Shown here: one piece after another, positions 1 through 6,772 of the stretch
How the letters are laid out: every line of letters starts with the position of its first letter
How positions within the stretch are numbered: position 1 is the first letter of the stretch
NCBI GenBank assembly: GCA_018715225.1
Contig: DVMB01000035.1
Coordinates: 1 to 12,273, forward strand
DNA length: 12,273 nt
Direction of reading: 5' to 3'
Source: Candidatus Onthoplasma faecigallinarum
GTDB taxonomy: Bacteria; Bacillota; Clostridia; Christensenellales; UBA1242
Translations under genes and position numbers: made by a program
Notes under the pieces: generated by a model
What the model saw: the letters and a program-made list of their open reading frames with translations, nothing else
Told to the model about the DNA's origin: nothing
Databases searched by the model: none

Positions 1-1
1 C

Positions 2-1318
2 GAATTAGGTCAAGATAAAATAGACTACGATGCTATTTTTAACTACAATATAAAAAGTATAAACAATCTATTAAAGTCTATAAAGATTGATAGCAAAGCA
101 GCGTTTACTATTGCCGATTATGATTTTTTCAAATTATGTGAAAATATTGGTGTATTGAATAATTCGCCAGTAACAGTTAGAACAATCTCAAAATCAGGAA
201 ATAAAAAAGTTCAACAAATCGACTACTCCCAGAAAGCTAGAGAATTTTTAAAAGACAGAATAGCAGAGGGTTCTCTACCTCTTAGACTTTTTCATGCCAT
301 GTTTGACAGTATGAAACCTTCTGGGTTCAAACAAGGTTTTGCGGACTTTTTCTTGAACAAAAGTAACTTTGACGAACTAATAGAGGAAGAAAATGCTGAG
401 ACAGGGTTTATCGCCAGATGCTACAATGAGTTTGAGACAGTACAAGCTGCTCACACAAGCCAACGTGGAAATCAAAGGCAACTCGCACCAACGGTAAAAT
501 TTTTCAAAGAATATTTTCAAACAAACAAATTTTCAGGCATAACAAAGGAAACTGAACATATTGCAATAACTATCTCACCATATTTCTCTCAGCAGAAAGA
601 TTTTGATAATGCGATAAAAATTAATCAAGAGCGACAAGAAAAAGAAGTCCCTGACAACATCCTAGGGGATGAAATCATTCAAGAAGAGTCAGTATTTGAG
701 AAAGTAGATAGTTTGCTAAAAGAGAGTAAAGAAGTCGCAATTGACACCACCTCTACCCTGGTAGATTTAGCTAATAGAAAATTTACTTACGAATTTTTAA
801 GGAAAAGTGATCCGGTAAATTTTGTGTTGGGTAAATTGTGCAGTTGTTGTGCCCATCTTGAAGGAGCGGGAAACGGAATCATGCGTGCAAGTATTATTCA
901 CCCTGATGTTCAAAACATTGTCATTCGTGATAAGGCGGGTAAGATTGTTGCAAAATCTACGCTGTATGTCAACCGTGAACAAGGATACGGAGTATGTAAC
1001 AATGTTGAAATAAATTCAAATATCGCTTATGAGGATAAAAAATTAATCTATCATAAATACAAAAAAGCGATCGAAACCTTTGCAGAAAAATATAACGCAA
1101 AACATCCAGACAATCCAATAAAAATAATCACTGTCGGTATGAATCTAAATGATTTGTATCCGCAAATCACTGAAAATGATAAACCCTCTGCAAAGTTATA
1201 TCAAGCCTTGGATTATGGAAAGTTTGCTTTTGGTGGCTCGAGTTACAGTGGAGATAGTAGCGAATCACAATATATCATATGGCAAAACTCAAATTTAGAT
1301 AATTCACATGCTTTATAG
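2..1318 (+). CDS. 3' part of an unrecognised protein with a Cys-containing, possibly GNAT-like C-terminal domain
   Basis: The reading frame is open from base 2 to the TAG at 1316-1318, so the gene continues off the left edge. The TTG at 155 is only an internal codon and has no ribosome site. 438 residues are visible. The first ~220 look helical and polar. A charged linker (about visible residues 200-245) leads to a compact C-terminal region (about 275-430). That region has a Cys-Ser-Cys-Cys cluster (280-283), a GAGNG turn, strands around NIVIRDKAGKIVAKSTLYV, a second strand pair ending NNVEIN, a long helix and a strand IKIITVGMN. This strand-strand-helix-strand order recalls a GNAT acyltransferase, but I see no RxxGxG/A acetyl-CoA loop, so the link is inference. 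There is no signal peptide or membrane segment in the visible part. It is convergent with the minus-strand cluster and is not obviously related to it. I do not recognise the family. Confidence 0.8.
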   Translation, partial: ELGQDKIDYDAIFNYNIKSINNLLKSIKIDSKAAFTIADYDFFKLCENIGVLNNSPVTVRTISKSGNKKVQQIDYSQKAREFLKDRIAEGSLPLRLFHAMFDSMKPSGFKQGFADFFLNKSNFDELIEEENAETGFIARCYNEFETVQAAHTSQRGNQRQLAPTVKFFKEYFQTNKFSGITKETEHIAITISPYFSQQKDFDNAIKINQERQEKEVPDNILGDEIIQEESVFEKVDSLLKESKEVAIDTTSTLVDLANRKFTYEFLRKSDPVNFVLGKLCSCCAHLEGAGNGIMRASIIHPDVQNIVIRDKAGKIVAKSTLYVNREQGYGVCNNVEINSNIAYEDKKLIYHKYKKAIETFAEKYNAKHPDNPIKIITVGMNLNDLYPQITENDKPSAKLYQALDYGKFAFGGSSYSGDSSESQYIIWQNSNLDNSHAL

Positions 1319-1652
1319 TAAGCAAAGATAAAAATTATTATTTTATTAATTATTTTTATTAAATATAAAAAATTGATAATTAATATGCGAATAAAAAATT
1401 AAATAAATTTTAAAAAAATTAAAATTTTTTGCTAAAAAATCGTAAAATTAAATAAAAATTATAATATTTAAAAGATTTTCATTGTTTTTCAATAAAAAAT
1501 AAAAATAATTTTTAATTAAATGATTATAGATATAAAAAACGAACATATATTAATGTTCGTTTTTTGTTTTTTAGATTCCTATTATATTTTAACCATATTT
1601 TTAATCAAAAAAATATTTTTTATTATTTATAAATGGTATTTTTATAAAAATA
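1319..1652. other. AT-rich intergenic region between convergent genes
   Basis: This 334-bp gap separates the plus-strand gene from rluB. It is almost pure A and T, with few G or C except in the hairpin at 1534-1565. Several AT-only inverted repeats occur, as expected by chance at this composition. I see no credible gene, promoter or RNA gene in it. A short open frame from 1520 is a by-product of the base composition. Confidence 0.7.
1534..1565. terminator. Probable bidirectional intrinsic terminator
   Basis: A perfect 13-bp stem (1534-1546 with 1553-1565, core CGAACAT/ATGTTCG) closes a 6-base loop. Both arms carry an A6/T6 run, so an RNA read in either direction ends the stem in U's. On the plus strand a further T-rich stretch follows. 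It lies 88 bp past the rluB stop and 216 bp past the stop of the plus-strand gene, which suits a shared terminator between converging genes. Confidence 0.75.
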
Positions 1653-2366
1653 TTATTTCTTTTTTAACGAATTTAAATATTTTATCTCTTTGTTGTTTAA
1701 CTCTCTATACTCGCCTCTAGAAAGTCCTCCCAAACGAATCTCTCCTATCTGTGTCCTACGAAGAAAAGTTACAGGTTTATTGATTGTATCAAACATCTTC
1801 CTTATTTGACGATTTTTTCCTTCCGTTATTGTGATCAACAACTTTGAACTTTTTTCGTTAGCATCAATTAATTGGATGCCACATTCTTTTGTAACATATC
1901 CGCCTATGTCCACCCCTGCACAAAGTTGCTTTATCTCCTCGTTTGTTATTTTTCCTTCTATATGTGCCATATAAGTTTTTTCAATTTCGCTATTTGGTTT
2001 GGTCAAGATATTTGTAATCTCTCCATCATTCGTCAACAAAATTAATCCCTCAGTGTCATAGTCCAAACGCCCAACTGGAAATACCCGTTGATGAACTCCA
2101 CGCAACAAATCAATTATTGTCTTTCTACCCTTGTCATCGCTCAATGTGGAGACATATCCTTTAGGTTTGTTGAGTTTATAATACACATAATTTTGAGTTA
2201 CTCGTACAATATGGTTGTCATATTTTACAATATCGGTCGGTTTAATATCGGTTGACAAATCTAAAGTAACCTTGCCGCTTACTTTTATTTTCCCATTTTT
2301 AATCAATTCTTCTGCTTTTCTTCTGCTGGCGATACCAGATAGTGCCAAATATTTATTAATCCTCAT
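1653..2366 (-). CDS. rluB: RsuA/RluB-family 23S rRNA pseudouridine synthase
   Basis: Of the usual length at 237 residues. An N-terminal S4 RNA-binding domain (about 1-60, MRINKYLALSGIASRRKAEE) is followed by the pseudouridine synthase fold with YYKLNKPKGYVST (62-74), the catalytic block VGRLDYDTEGLILLTNDG (98-115, catalytic Asp102) and the EGKNRQIRKMF motif (182-192). These mark the RsuA/RluB/RluE/RluF family, which converts uridine to pseudouridine in rRNA. In Gram-positives the member in this gene setting is taken as RluB, acting on the 23S peptidyl-transferase region (E. coli U2605); the exact target is inferred. The ATG overlaps the end of the carboxypeptidase gene by 11 bp, behind only a weak ribosome site (GGGAAG), so translational coupling is likely. 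It is the last gene of the cluster. Confidence 0.9.
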   Translation of the reverse strand: MRINKYLALSGIASRRKAEELIKNGKIKVSGKVTLDLSTDIKPTDIVKYDNHIVRVTQNYVYYKLNKPKGYVSTLSDDKGRKTIIDLLRGVHQRVFPVGRLDYDTEGLILLTNDGEITNILTKPNSEIEKTYMAHIEGKITNEEIKQLCAGVDIGGYVTKECGIQLIDANEKSSKLLITITEGKNRQIRKMFDTINKPVTFLRRTQIGEIRLGGLSRGEYRELNNKEIKYLNSLKKK

Positions 2367-3525
2367 CTAATTTATCTTCCCAAAGTACTTCATTAATTTG
2401 TAAAGTTTTACTATCAATCAATTTATCAATTTTATTCATTGTATATAATTTTAACGTTTTAATCAAGTCATTTTTTAAAAAAATTTTTATTTCTCCAACA
2501 TTATCTCCCGATTTCGCATTATCTAGTGTCACTGAATACTCTAATCTCAAGTCTTTCATCTCATTTTTTGTCAATGGATAATAATAATCTTCTTCTGTAT
2601 ATAGATAAAGTTTACCCTCATTTTCATTGATGATATATTCGTTATATATCTCTTTGTTTTTATCTATTATTTTAACGTTTTCAAAATCTTCAAAACTTGA
2701 GTTTAATAATGTGGTGCTTTCTTCAAACATAGGTCCGCAGTTTAGCACCACACAGACAGTAGTCCTTTCTTCCCTAGAACAAGCACTCACTAAACACCTG
2801 CCCGCTTTACTAGTATACCCAGTCTTGACACCGCAACAACCATCAAGAGTTGACAAGAGTTTATTCTTATTCGTTAGATATCTCTTATCGCTCTTGTTGG
2901 TCGCTTCTATCACATAATTTTTAGTTGATACTACTTCTTGGAAAATTGGATTATTCAAAGCATAAGCGGTTATCAATGCCAAATCGTATGCTGTAGTATA
3001 ATGTTGCGGATTGTCTAACCCATGCGGATTCATAAAATGCGAATTGTTAGCACCTACATTTTTTGCTAACTCGTTCATCATTTCTGCAAACCCTTCAATG
3101 CTACCTCCCACATGACAAGCCAAGGCAGTCGCAGCATCATTTCCGCTTCTAAGCATTAACCCATATAGCAGATCTCTTACCTTTATTGTTTCATCTTTAC
3201 GAAGATAAATTGATGTTCCTTCAACTCCAACAGCTGCGTCATCGACTTGGATATATTCGTCTAGGTCATCGCAGTTTTGCAAAACTGTGATCAAAGTTAC
3301 AACTTTTGTTGTGGACGCCATAGGCAATTTTTCGTTTTCATTTTTGCTGTACAATATCCTCTTTGAATCTTTATCTATTACACACATTCCTTTTGCCGAA
3401 CTAGAGAGTGCGTAAGCATCAATTTCTAAAGAATTTGCGTCAAACAGCGGAAAAGTAACGAAAATTCCCATAAAAATCAATAATATTAAGCACAAATTAA
3501 AAATTTTGAATATTTTTCTTTTCAT
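2356..3525 (-). CDS. D-alanyl-D-alanine carboxypeptidase (PBP5 type, DacB/DacF-like, peptidase S11)
   Basis: Removes the terminal D-Ala of peptidoglycan pentapeptides outside the membrane. 389 residues. The N-terminus is basic, then hydrophobic (about 8-27), a signal sequence with possible cleavage after AYA (37-39). All three serine-peptidase motifs are present: STTK (71-74, nucleophile Ser71), SGN (127-129) and KTG (234-236). A beta-rich PBP5 C-terminal domain follows (about 285-365). The end (LWEDKLDED) is acidic and does not look like the amphipathic anchor of classical PBP5. The start overlaps the ytfJ-like stop as ATGA, with GGAG 8 bp upstream. B. subtilis has dacB (spore cortex) close to scpAB, so a spore role is plausible, but a vegetative DacA/DacF role cannot be excluded. 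Confidence 0.9.
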   Translation of the reverse strand: MKRKIFKIFNLCLILLIFMGIFVTFPLFDANSLEIDAYALSSSAKGMCVIDKDSKRILYSKNENEKLPMASTTKVVTLITVLQNCDDLDEYIQVDDAAVGVEGTSIYLRKDETIKVRDLLYGLMLRSGNDAATALACHVGGSIEGFAEMMNELAKNVGANNSHFMNPHGLDNPQHYTTAYDLALITAYALNNPIFQEVVSTKNYVIEATNKSDKRYLTNKNKLLSTLDGCCGVKTGYTSKAGRCLVSACSREERTTVCVVLNCGPMFEESTTLLNSSFEDFENVKIIDKNKEIYNEYIINENEGKLYLYTEEDYYYPLTKNEMKDLRLEYSVTLDNAKSGDNVGEIKIFLKNDLIKTLKLYTMNKIDKLIDSKTLQINEVLWEDKLDED

Positions 3526-3920
3526 TTCAGTTTCTCCACAACTTTTTTCAAAACTTCTGCTGCATTTTTTATCAACCCTAAATATGCAGTCGATTTGTCT
3601 GCATGAATTATCTTAAATTTATCATTATGGACCACAAAAAATCCTATAGGTGAGACACTAAACCCACCTCCAGTACCGCCAGCCATTGGAAAATCTGCTG
3701 AGTTACGTTTAGCATTCAAATCGTTGTACTCGCCACCTCCTGCAACAAAGCCCACACTCACTTTTGAAATAGGTATAATGACGCTATCATCCGGCATAGA
3801 TATAGCATTGCCGACCACGCAGTTGACATCTATCATGGCACGAATTTTTTCTAATGACACATCAATCAATGATTCAATTTTTTTGTCCTTGTTTAGACTT
3901 ATTTTTTCCATTTTTTTCAT
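3522..3920 (-). CDS. ytfJ: GerW/YtfJ-family sporulation protein
   Basis: 132 residues from the chosen start. The family is recognised by a short helical lead (about 10-30), VVGNAISMPDDSVIIPISKVSVGF (35-58), the glycine-rich stretches VAGGG (59-63) and GGTGGGFSVSPIGFFVV (81-97), and a C-terminal helix. YtfJ (GerW) is a spore-associated protein in Bacillus, linked to lysozyme-triggered germination; its molecular activity is not known to me. An upstream in-frame ATG at 3935 has no ribosome site, whereas the ATG at 3920 has GGAG five bases before it, so I start there. The gene overlaps the DUF2953 gene by 47 bp and the carboxypeptidase gene by 4 bp. The pairing of DUF2953 with YtfJ matches ytfI-ytfJ of B. 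subtilis. Confidence 0.85.
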   Translation of the reverse strand: MKKMEKISLNKDKKIESLIDVSLEKIRAMIDVNCVVGNAISMPDDSVIIPISKVSVGFVAGGGEYNDLNAKRNSADFPMAGGTGGGFSVSPIGFFVVHNDKFKIIHADKSTAYLGLIKNAAEVLKKVVEKLK

Positions 3921-4467
3921 AATATCTCCATACATAAATCAAAGAATATATCACGGCGTACAAAATATCAAAAACTGACATCCTAATTGTGTTATAAAGC
4001 CTAATATTGAATATATCTTCATTGTATTTTGGCTCAACATCAATGAAAATATGTGAAGATTTTTTATTGTTTTTCAATTTGCTAAGCAATGACTTTCCTA
4101 ACACATCAATATAACCACACACAACGGCCGTTACACAAGCATCATTTATACACCCAAAATTTGACCGCACAATAAAATCAAGAAATTGTTCACGAAAATA
4201 CATTTGATTTAGTAATTTAAAAATGAAGATAATGCTTATATTTTTATTACTGATTTTTTCTTTTCGTAATTTATTTTTGTGATTAATATAGACATAACCA
4301 TTTTTTATACGAATATTGAATTCAAATTTAATTTTGTTAAATATAGTGATATAAATTGTCCCTTTTAGGCGCAAGATGTTAAACCGCACATCAATATTTA
4401 TTAAAAACGGGTAAATAAATGTCATTATATTTAAAATTGTAAGAAATGAAAAAATAAGATACCACAT
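3874..4467 (-). CDS. DUF2953 (YtfI-like) membrane-anchored protein
   Basis: 197 residues, function unknown. One N-terminal membrane segment (about 3-23) is followed by a beta-rich stretch (25-62), then the block SNFGCINDACVTAVVCGYIDVLG (102-124), which fits the DUF2953 pattern of GxxDAxxTAxxxG, and a second block IDVEPKYNEDIFNIRLYNTIRMSVFDIL (142-169). A hydrophobic helix (165-181) and a basic tail (KNGKNKSKQGQKN) end it. The DUF2953 call rests on these motifs and on the ytfJ-like gene downstream, as in B. subtilis ytfI-ytfJ. Lysine, asparagine and isoleucine are very frequent. The start is uncertain: the ATG at 4467 has no recognisable ribosome site and sits in the loop of a hairpin; the next ATG (codon 15) also lacks one and would cut into the membrane segment. 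Confidence 0.75.
   Translation of the reverse strand: MWYLIFSFLTILNIMTFIYPFLINIDVRFNILRLKGTIYITIFNKIKFEFNIRIKNGYVYINHKNKLRKEKISNKNISIIFIFKLLNQMYFREQFLDFIVRSNFGCINDACVTAVVCGYIDVLGKSLLSKLKNNKKSSHIFIDVEPKYNEDIFNIRLYNTIRMSVFDILYAVIYSLIYVWRYYEKNGKNKSKQGQKN
3926..3929 (-). promoter_or_regulatory. Ribosome binding site fixing the ytfJ start
   Basis: On the minus strand GGAG is followed by ATATT and then ATG at 3920. The longer reading from 3935 has only an AT-rich lead. The site lies inside the end of the DUF2953 coding region. Confidence 0.7.
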
Positions 4468-4484
4468 ATAGATAGTATCTTATT
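4453..4484 (-). terminator. Terminator-like hairpin after scpB, spanning the DUF2953 start codon
   Basis: A perfect 10-bp stem (4453-4462 with 4475-4484, AATAAGATAC/GTATCTTATT) closes a 12-base loop. On the minus strand it is followed by T4 after TT, as in an intrinsic terminator. It begins 25 bp after the scpB stop. The stem is AT-rich (two G-C pairs), so it may be weak. The DUF2953 ATG (4465-4467) is inside the loop, so it could also act on translation. Confidence 0.55.
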
Positions 4485-4508
4485 ATTTTTTAATTGTATA
4501 CATAAAAA

Positions 4509-5186
4509 TTATTCGTTTGACTCCTGCTTTGAAGTTTCGTCGTTTTGCGTATTTGCGTCAGCCGTATTGTTGTCTGCTTTCTCTTCTGTCTTGCTTGTTT
4601 TGCCATCCTCTTCTTCTGGAATAGTGAATTCTCTATACAGAGAATCTCCTTCGCTATGTATCACTCTAATTCTATCCAACAATTCGTTGTAATTTGGCAA
4701 TGCCTCTATAGATTGTAGTTCAAATCTCTTTAAAAAGTTTTCAGTCGTTCCAAAAAGCAAAGGCTTACCTACAGTATCTTTTCTGCCTACTACCTCAATT
4801 AAATTGTTTGATTGCAACAGTTGAATTGCATAATCACTGTTTGCACCACGTATATTCTCAATCTCCAATCTTGTAATAGGTTGTTTATATGCAATGATTG
4901 CAACTGTCTCAAGAGCCGCTTTTGTAAGGCTCCTTTCCCTAATTGGATTAAGAATTTCGGCAATATCATCAACTATTTTAGGGTTGGAACAAAATTGAAC
5001 TTTAGTTTTATACTGAATAATGTTTATTCCGCTATCTTCATTATATTTCTGCTTTAATATATCTAGACATTTGTTGAATTCCCTATCATTCATATCAAAC
5101 TTGGTCTTGAATTCATCAATCTCCACGCCTTCCCCTGAGACGAACAAAACCCCTTCAATGATTTTCGCTATTTCCTTAATGTTCAT
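4509..5186 (-). CDS. scpB: Segregation and condensation protein ScpB
   Basis: ScpB is the winged-helix dimer that binds the ScpA kleisin bridging the SMC heads, for chromosome compaction and segregation. 225 residues from the chosen start (226 from the ATG at 5189). The first winged helix spans about 1-80. The second carries the family signature LTKAALETVAIIAYKQPITRLEIENIRG, then IEVVGRKDTVGKPLLFGTTENFLKRF. A charged, low-complexity tail (from about residue 190; rich in E, D, N, T, K) is likely disordered. Two ATGs stand in tandem; AAGGAGG lies three bases before the first and six before the second, and the second spacing is the better one. The start overlaps the end of scpA, so the two are probably translationally coupled. 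Confidence 0.95.
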   Translation of the reverse strand: MNIKEIAKIIEGVLFVSGEGVEIDEFKTKFDMNDREFNKCLDILKQKYNEDSGINIIQYKTKVQFCSNPKIVDDIAEILNPIRERSLTKAALETVAIIAYKQPITRLEIENIRGANSDYAIQLLQSNNLIEVVGRKDTVGKPLLFGTTENFLKRFELQSIEALPNYNELLDRIRVIHSEGDSLYREFTIPEEEDGKTSKTEEKADNNTADANTQNDETSKQESNE

Positions 5187-5934
5187 CATTTTCCTCCTTG
5201 CGTCTTATCAATATATCCGCATATCTTTCGGTTTGAACGACTTCAATCTTTTGGAACTTCAACAATTCCAAAATAGCCATAAACACGGTAATCACTTCAA
5301 GTTTTGAATACGTTTCATCAAACAAACTGAAGAAATTTATTTCCTTATTGTCCTTTAAAATATTGGTCAAAAAAGCAATTTTATCCGCAACTGTCCATCT
5401 GTCTCTGCTGATCTTCTTTTCCTGCGGACCCTCTCTATCTTTTGTCCTCATCAGGATAAAGGCAAATGCATCCAACAATTTATCCAAATTGAACTGATTG
5501 AATACAATTCGAGTATCCCCGACTGATTTGTCAGGTTGTTTATAAAATCTATCTACATTTTCTATTTTAGACAGATTCCCACCCGCTTCTTTAAATAATT
5601 GATATTCTTGAAGTTGCATCTTTAGTTGCAATTCAGGATCAATCTCTTCCTCGTCTTCTTCCGTTGCCTCAACTGGCAATAGGCTTCGTGATTTAATCTC
5701 TAACAATCTGCTAGTCATGTCCAAAAATGCTGTAGCTTCCTCCATGTCCAATTCGTTGATGTTTTCCATATATTTCATATATTGGTCGGTGATGGAAGAA
5801 ATCTTTACCTCCATGATTGACATGTTGCTCTCTTTTATCAAATGCAATAAAAGATCCAACGGACCTTCAAATCCGTCCAATTTGAATGTTAAATGTGGAG
5901 ATGATTCAACAAAATCTTCCGTGTTATTATCCAT
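5176..5934 (-). CDS. scpA: Segregation and condensation protein ScpA (kleisin)
   Basis: 252 residues, the usual length. The N-terminal kleisin motif FEGPLDLLLHLIKESNMSIMEVKISSITDQY (22-52) contacts the SMC neck. EATAFLDMTSRLLEIKSRSLLP (66-87) continues it. An acidic linker (91-100) leads to a helical middle, and a C-terminal winged helix (about 185-246, including VTVFMAILELLKFQKIEVVQ with one residue change at its start) binds the SMC head. Together with ScpB and SMC (not in this window) it forms the bacterial condensin-like complex. Its ATG is 1 bp past the M50 protease stop, with AGGGG six to seven bases before it, so the two genes are clearly co-transcribed. Assignment is secure. Confidence 0.95.
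   Translation of the reverse strand: MDNNTEDFVESSPHLTFKLDGFEGPLDLLLHLIKESNMSIMEVKISSITDQYMKYMENINELDMEEATAFLDMTSRLLEIKSRSLLPVEATEEDEEEIDPELQLKMQLQEYQLFKEAGGNLSKIENVDRFYKQPDKSVGDTRIVFNQFNLDKLLDAFAFILMRTKDREGPQEKKISRDRWTVADKIAFLTNILKDNKEINFFSLFDETYSKLEVITVFMAILELLKFQKIEVVQTERYADILIRRKEENDEH
5193..5199 (-). promoter_or_regulatory. Strong ribosome binding site for scpB
   Basis: AAGGAGG on the minus strand, inside the last codons of scpA. The six-base gap to the second of two tandem ATGs favours a start at 5186 rather than 5189. Confidence 0.7.
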
Positions 5935-5935
5935 T

Positions 5936-6622
5936 TCAAACCCCTAATAATGCAATTGGCATAAATACATAATTATATAATAATGATAGCAACCAACTCA
6001 AAATATCGAAACTAAACAATATTTCAATCAAAAGACATATTAATAAAATCACTAGCAAAATTTTGTATCCATTTTTTACATTGTATTGAATAAATTTGTT
6101 GTCCGCTCTAAGAAATGAAGAGACAAAATTAAAACCATCTAGCGGATAAATTGGTAATAAATTGAATAACGCCAAAAAACTATTTACAATCATAAAATAT
6201 TGAAGCACTAAAAACACATAGTCCATGGCGATTGAAGAAAAGCCCACTGTCGCTGCAAGGATAGCGTATATTATTGCTGCCAGCAAACCCAAGACGACAT
6301 TCGCAGTGATGCCAGCAATAGAGACGCATCTTATCCCTGTCCTGTATTTTTTAAAATTCAATGGATTGACAGGAACCGGCTTTGCCCAACCTATTCCTAA
6401 AATTATGAACCACAAGAACCCGGATAGACTGAGATGTTTAAAAGGATTAAGAGTAAGTCTGCCCATAGCTTTAGGAGTAATGTCTCCCATCTTATATGCC
6501 ACTAATGCGTGTGAAAATTCGTGTACTGATAATGAAATCAAAAATACAAAAACTGTAATCAAAAATACGATTACCGCTTCTGTGGGCGTGTAGTAATTGT
6601 TAAACAATAAATAATATAGCAC
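5936..6622 (-). CDS. M50 site-2 protease family integral membrane metalloprotease
   Basis: 228 residues. The zinc motif HEFSH (34-38; ligands His34 and His38, Glu35 catalytic) lies in the first membrane helix (about 16-42), and the third ligand motif LDG (161-163, Asp162) follows NLLPIYP. Other hydrophobic helices lie near 65-80, 97-125, 132-157 and 186-226. GWAKPVPVNPLNF (78-90) is typical of the compact M50 group found beside scpA in Clostridia and Bacilli. Such proteases cut substrates within the membrane; the substrate here is unknown. It starts with GTG at 6622, with AGGAG five bases upstream. No ATG lies before the HEFSH motif, which supports this start. It heads the scpA-scpB cluster behind a good sigma-A promoter. 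Confidence 0.9.
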   Translation of the reverse strand: MLYYLLFNNYYTPTEAVIVFLITVFVFLISLSVHEFSHALVAYKMGDITPKAMGRLTLNPFKHLSLSGFLWFIILGIGWAKPVPVNPLNFKKYRTGIRCVSIAGITANVVLGLLAAIIYAILAATVGFSSIAMDYVFLVLQYFMIVNSFLALFNLLPIYPLDGFNFVSSFLRADNKFIQYNVKNGYKILLVILLICLLIEILFSFDILSWLLSLLYNYVFMPIALLGV

Positions 6623-6637
6623 TCTTACTCCTATTAC

Positions 6638-6666
6638 ATTATATCAAATTATAGTTTCATTAGCAA
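6638..6666 (-). promoter_or_regulatory. Probable sigma-A promoter for the M50-scpAB cluster
   Basis: TTGCTA (6661-6666), a 17-bp spacer, then a perfect TATAAT (6638-6643) on the minus strand. The predicted transcription start falls at or within the ribosome site AGGAG (6628-6632), giving a leader of only about ten bases before the GTG. Confidence 0.65.
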
Positions 6667-6772
6667 TTAATTTTTAAACCAATTTTTATGACTTATATAC
6701 AACCAATACTATATATTGAATTTTATTTCATGACATACACAAGATATTGCAAATTGTTTTTAAAGAACATAT

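Noticed and set aside
155..157. TTG as the start of the left-edge gene
   Set aside because: The same frame is open without a stop to base 2 and the lead before the TTG has no ribosome site, so it is an internal codon.
1328..1359. Inverted repeat just after the left-edge gene as its terminator
   Set aside because: 13-bp arms with one mismatch but only A-T pairs and no clean T run; expected by chance in this composition. The hairpin at 1534-1565 is a better candidate.
1520..1720. 66-residue plus-strand frame
   Set aside because: It covers the terminator and the end of rluB on the other strand, and its content (runs of F, I, K, Y) only reflects AT-rich DNA.
6225..6593. 122-residue plus-strand frame opposite the M50 protease
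   Set aside because: It lies wholly inside the protease gene, whose HExxH and LDG motifs are intact on the minus strand; no ribosome site of its own.
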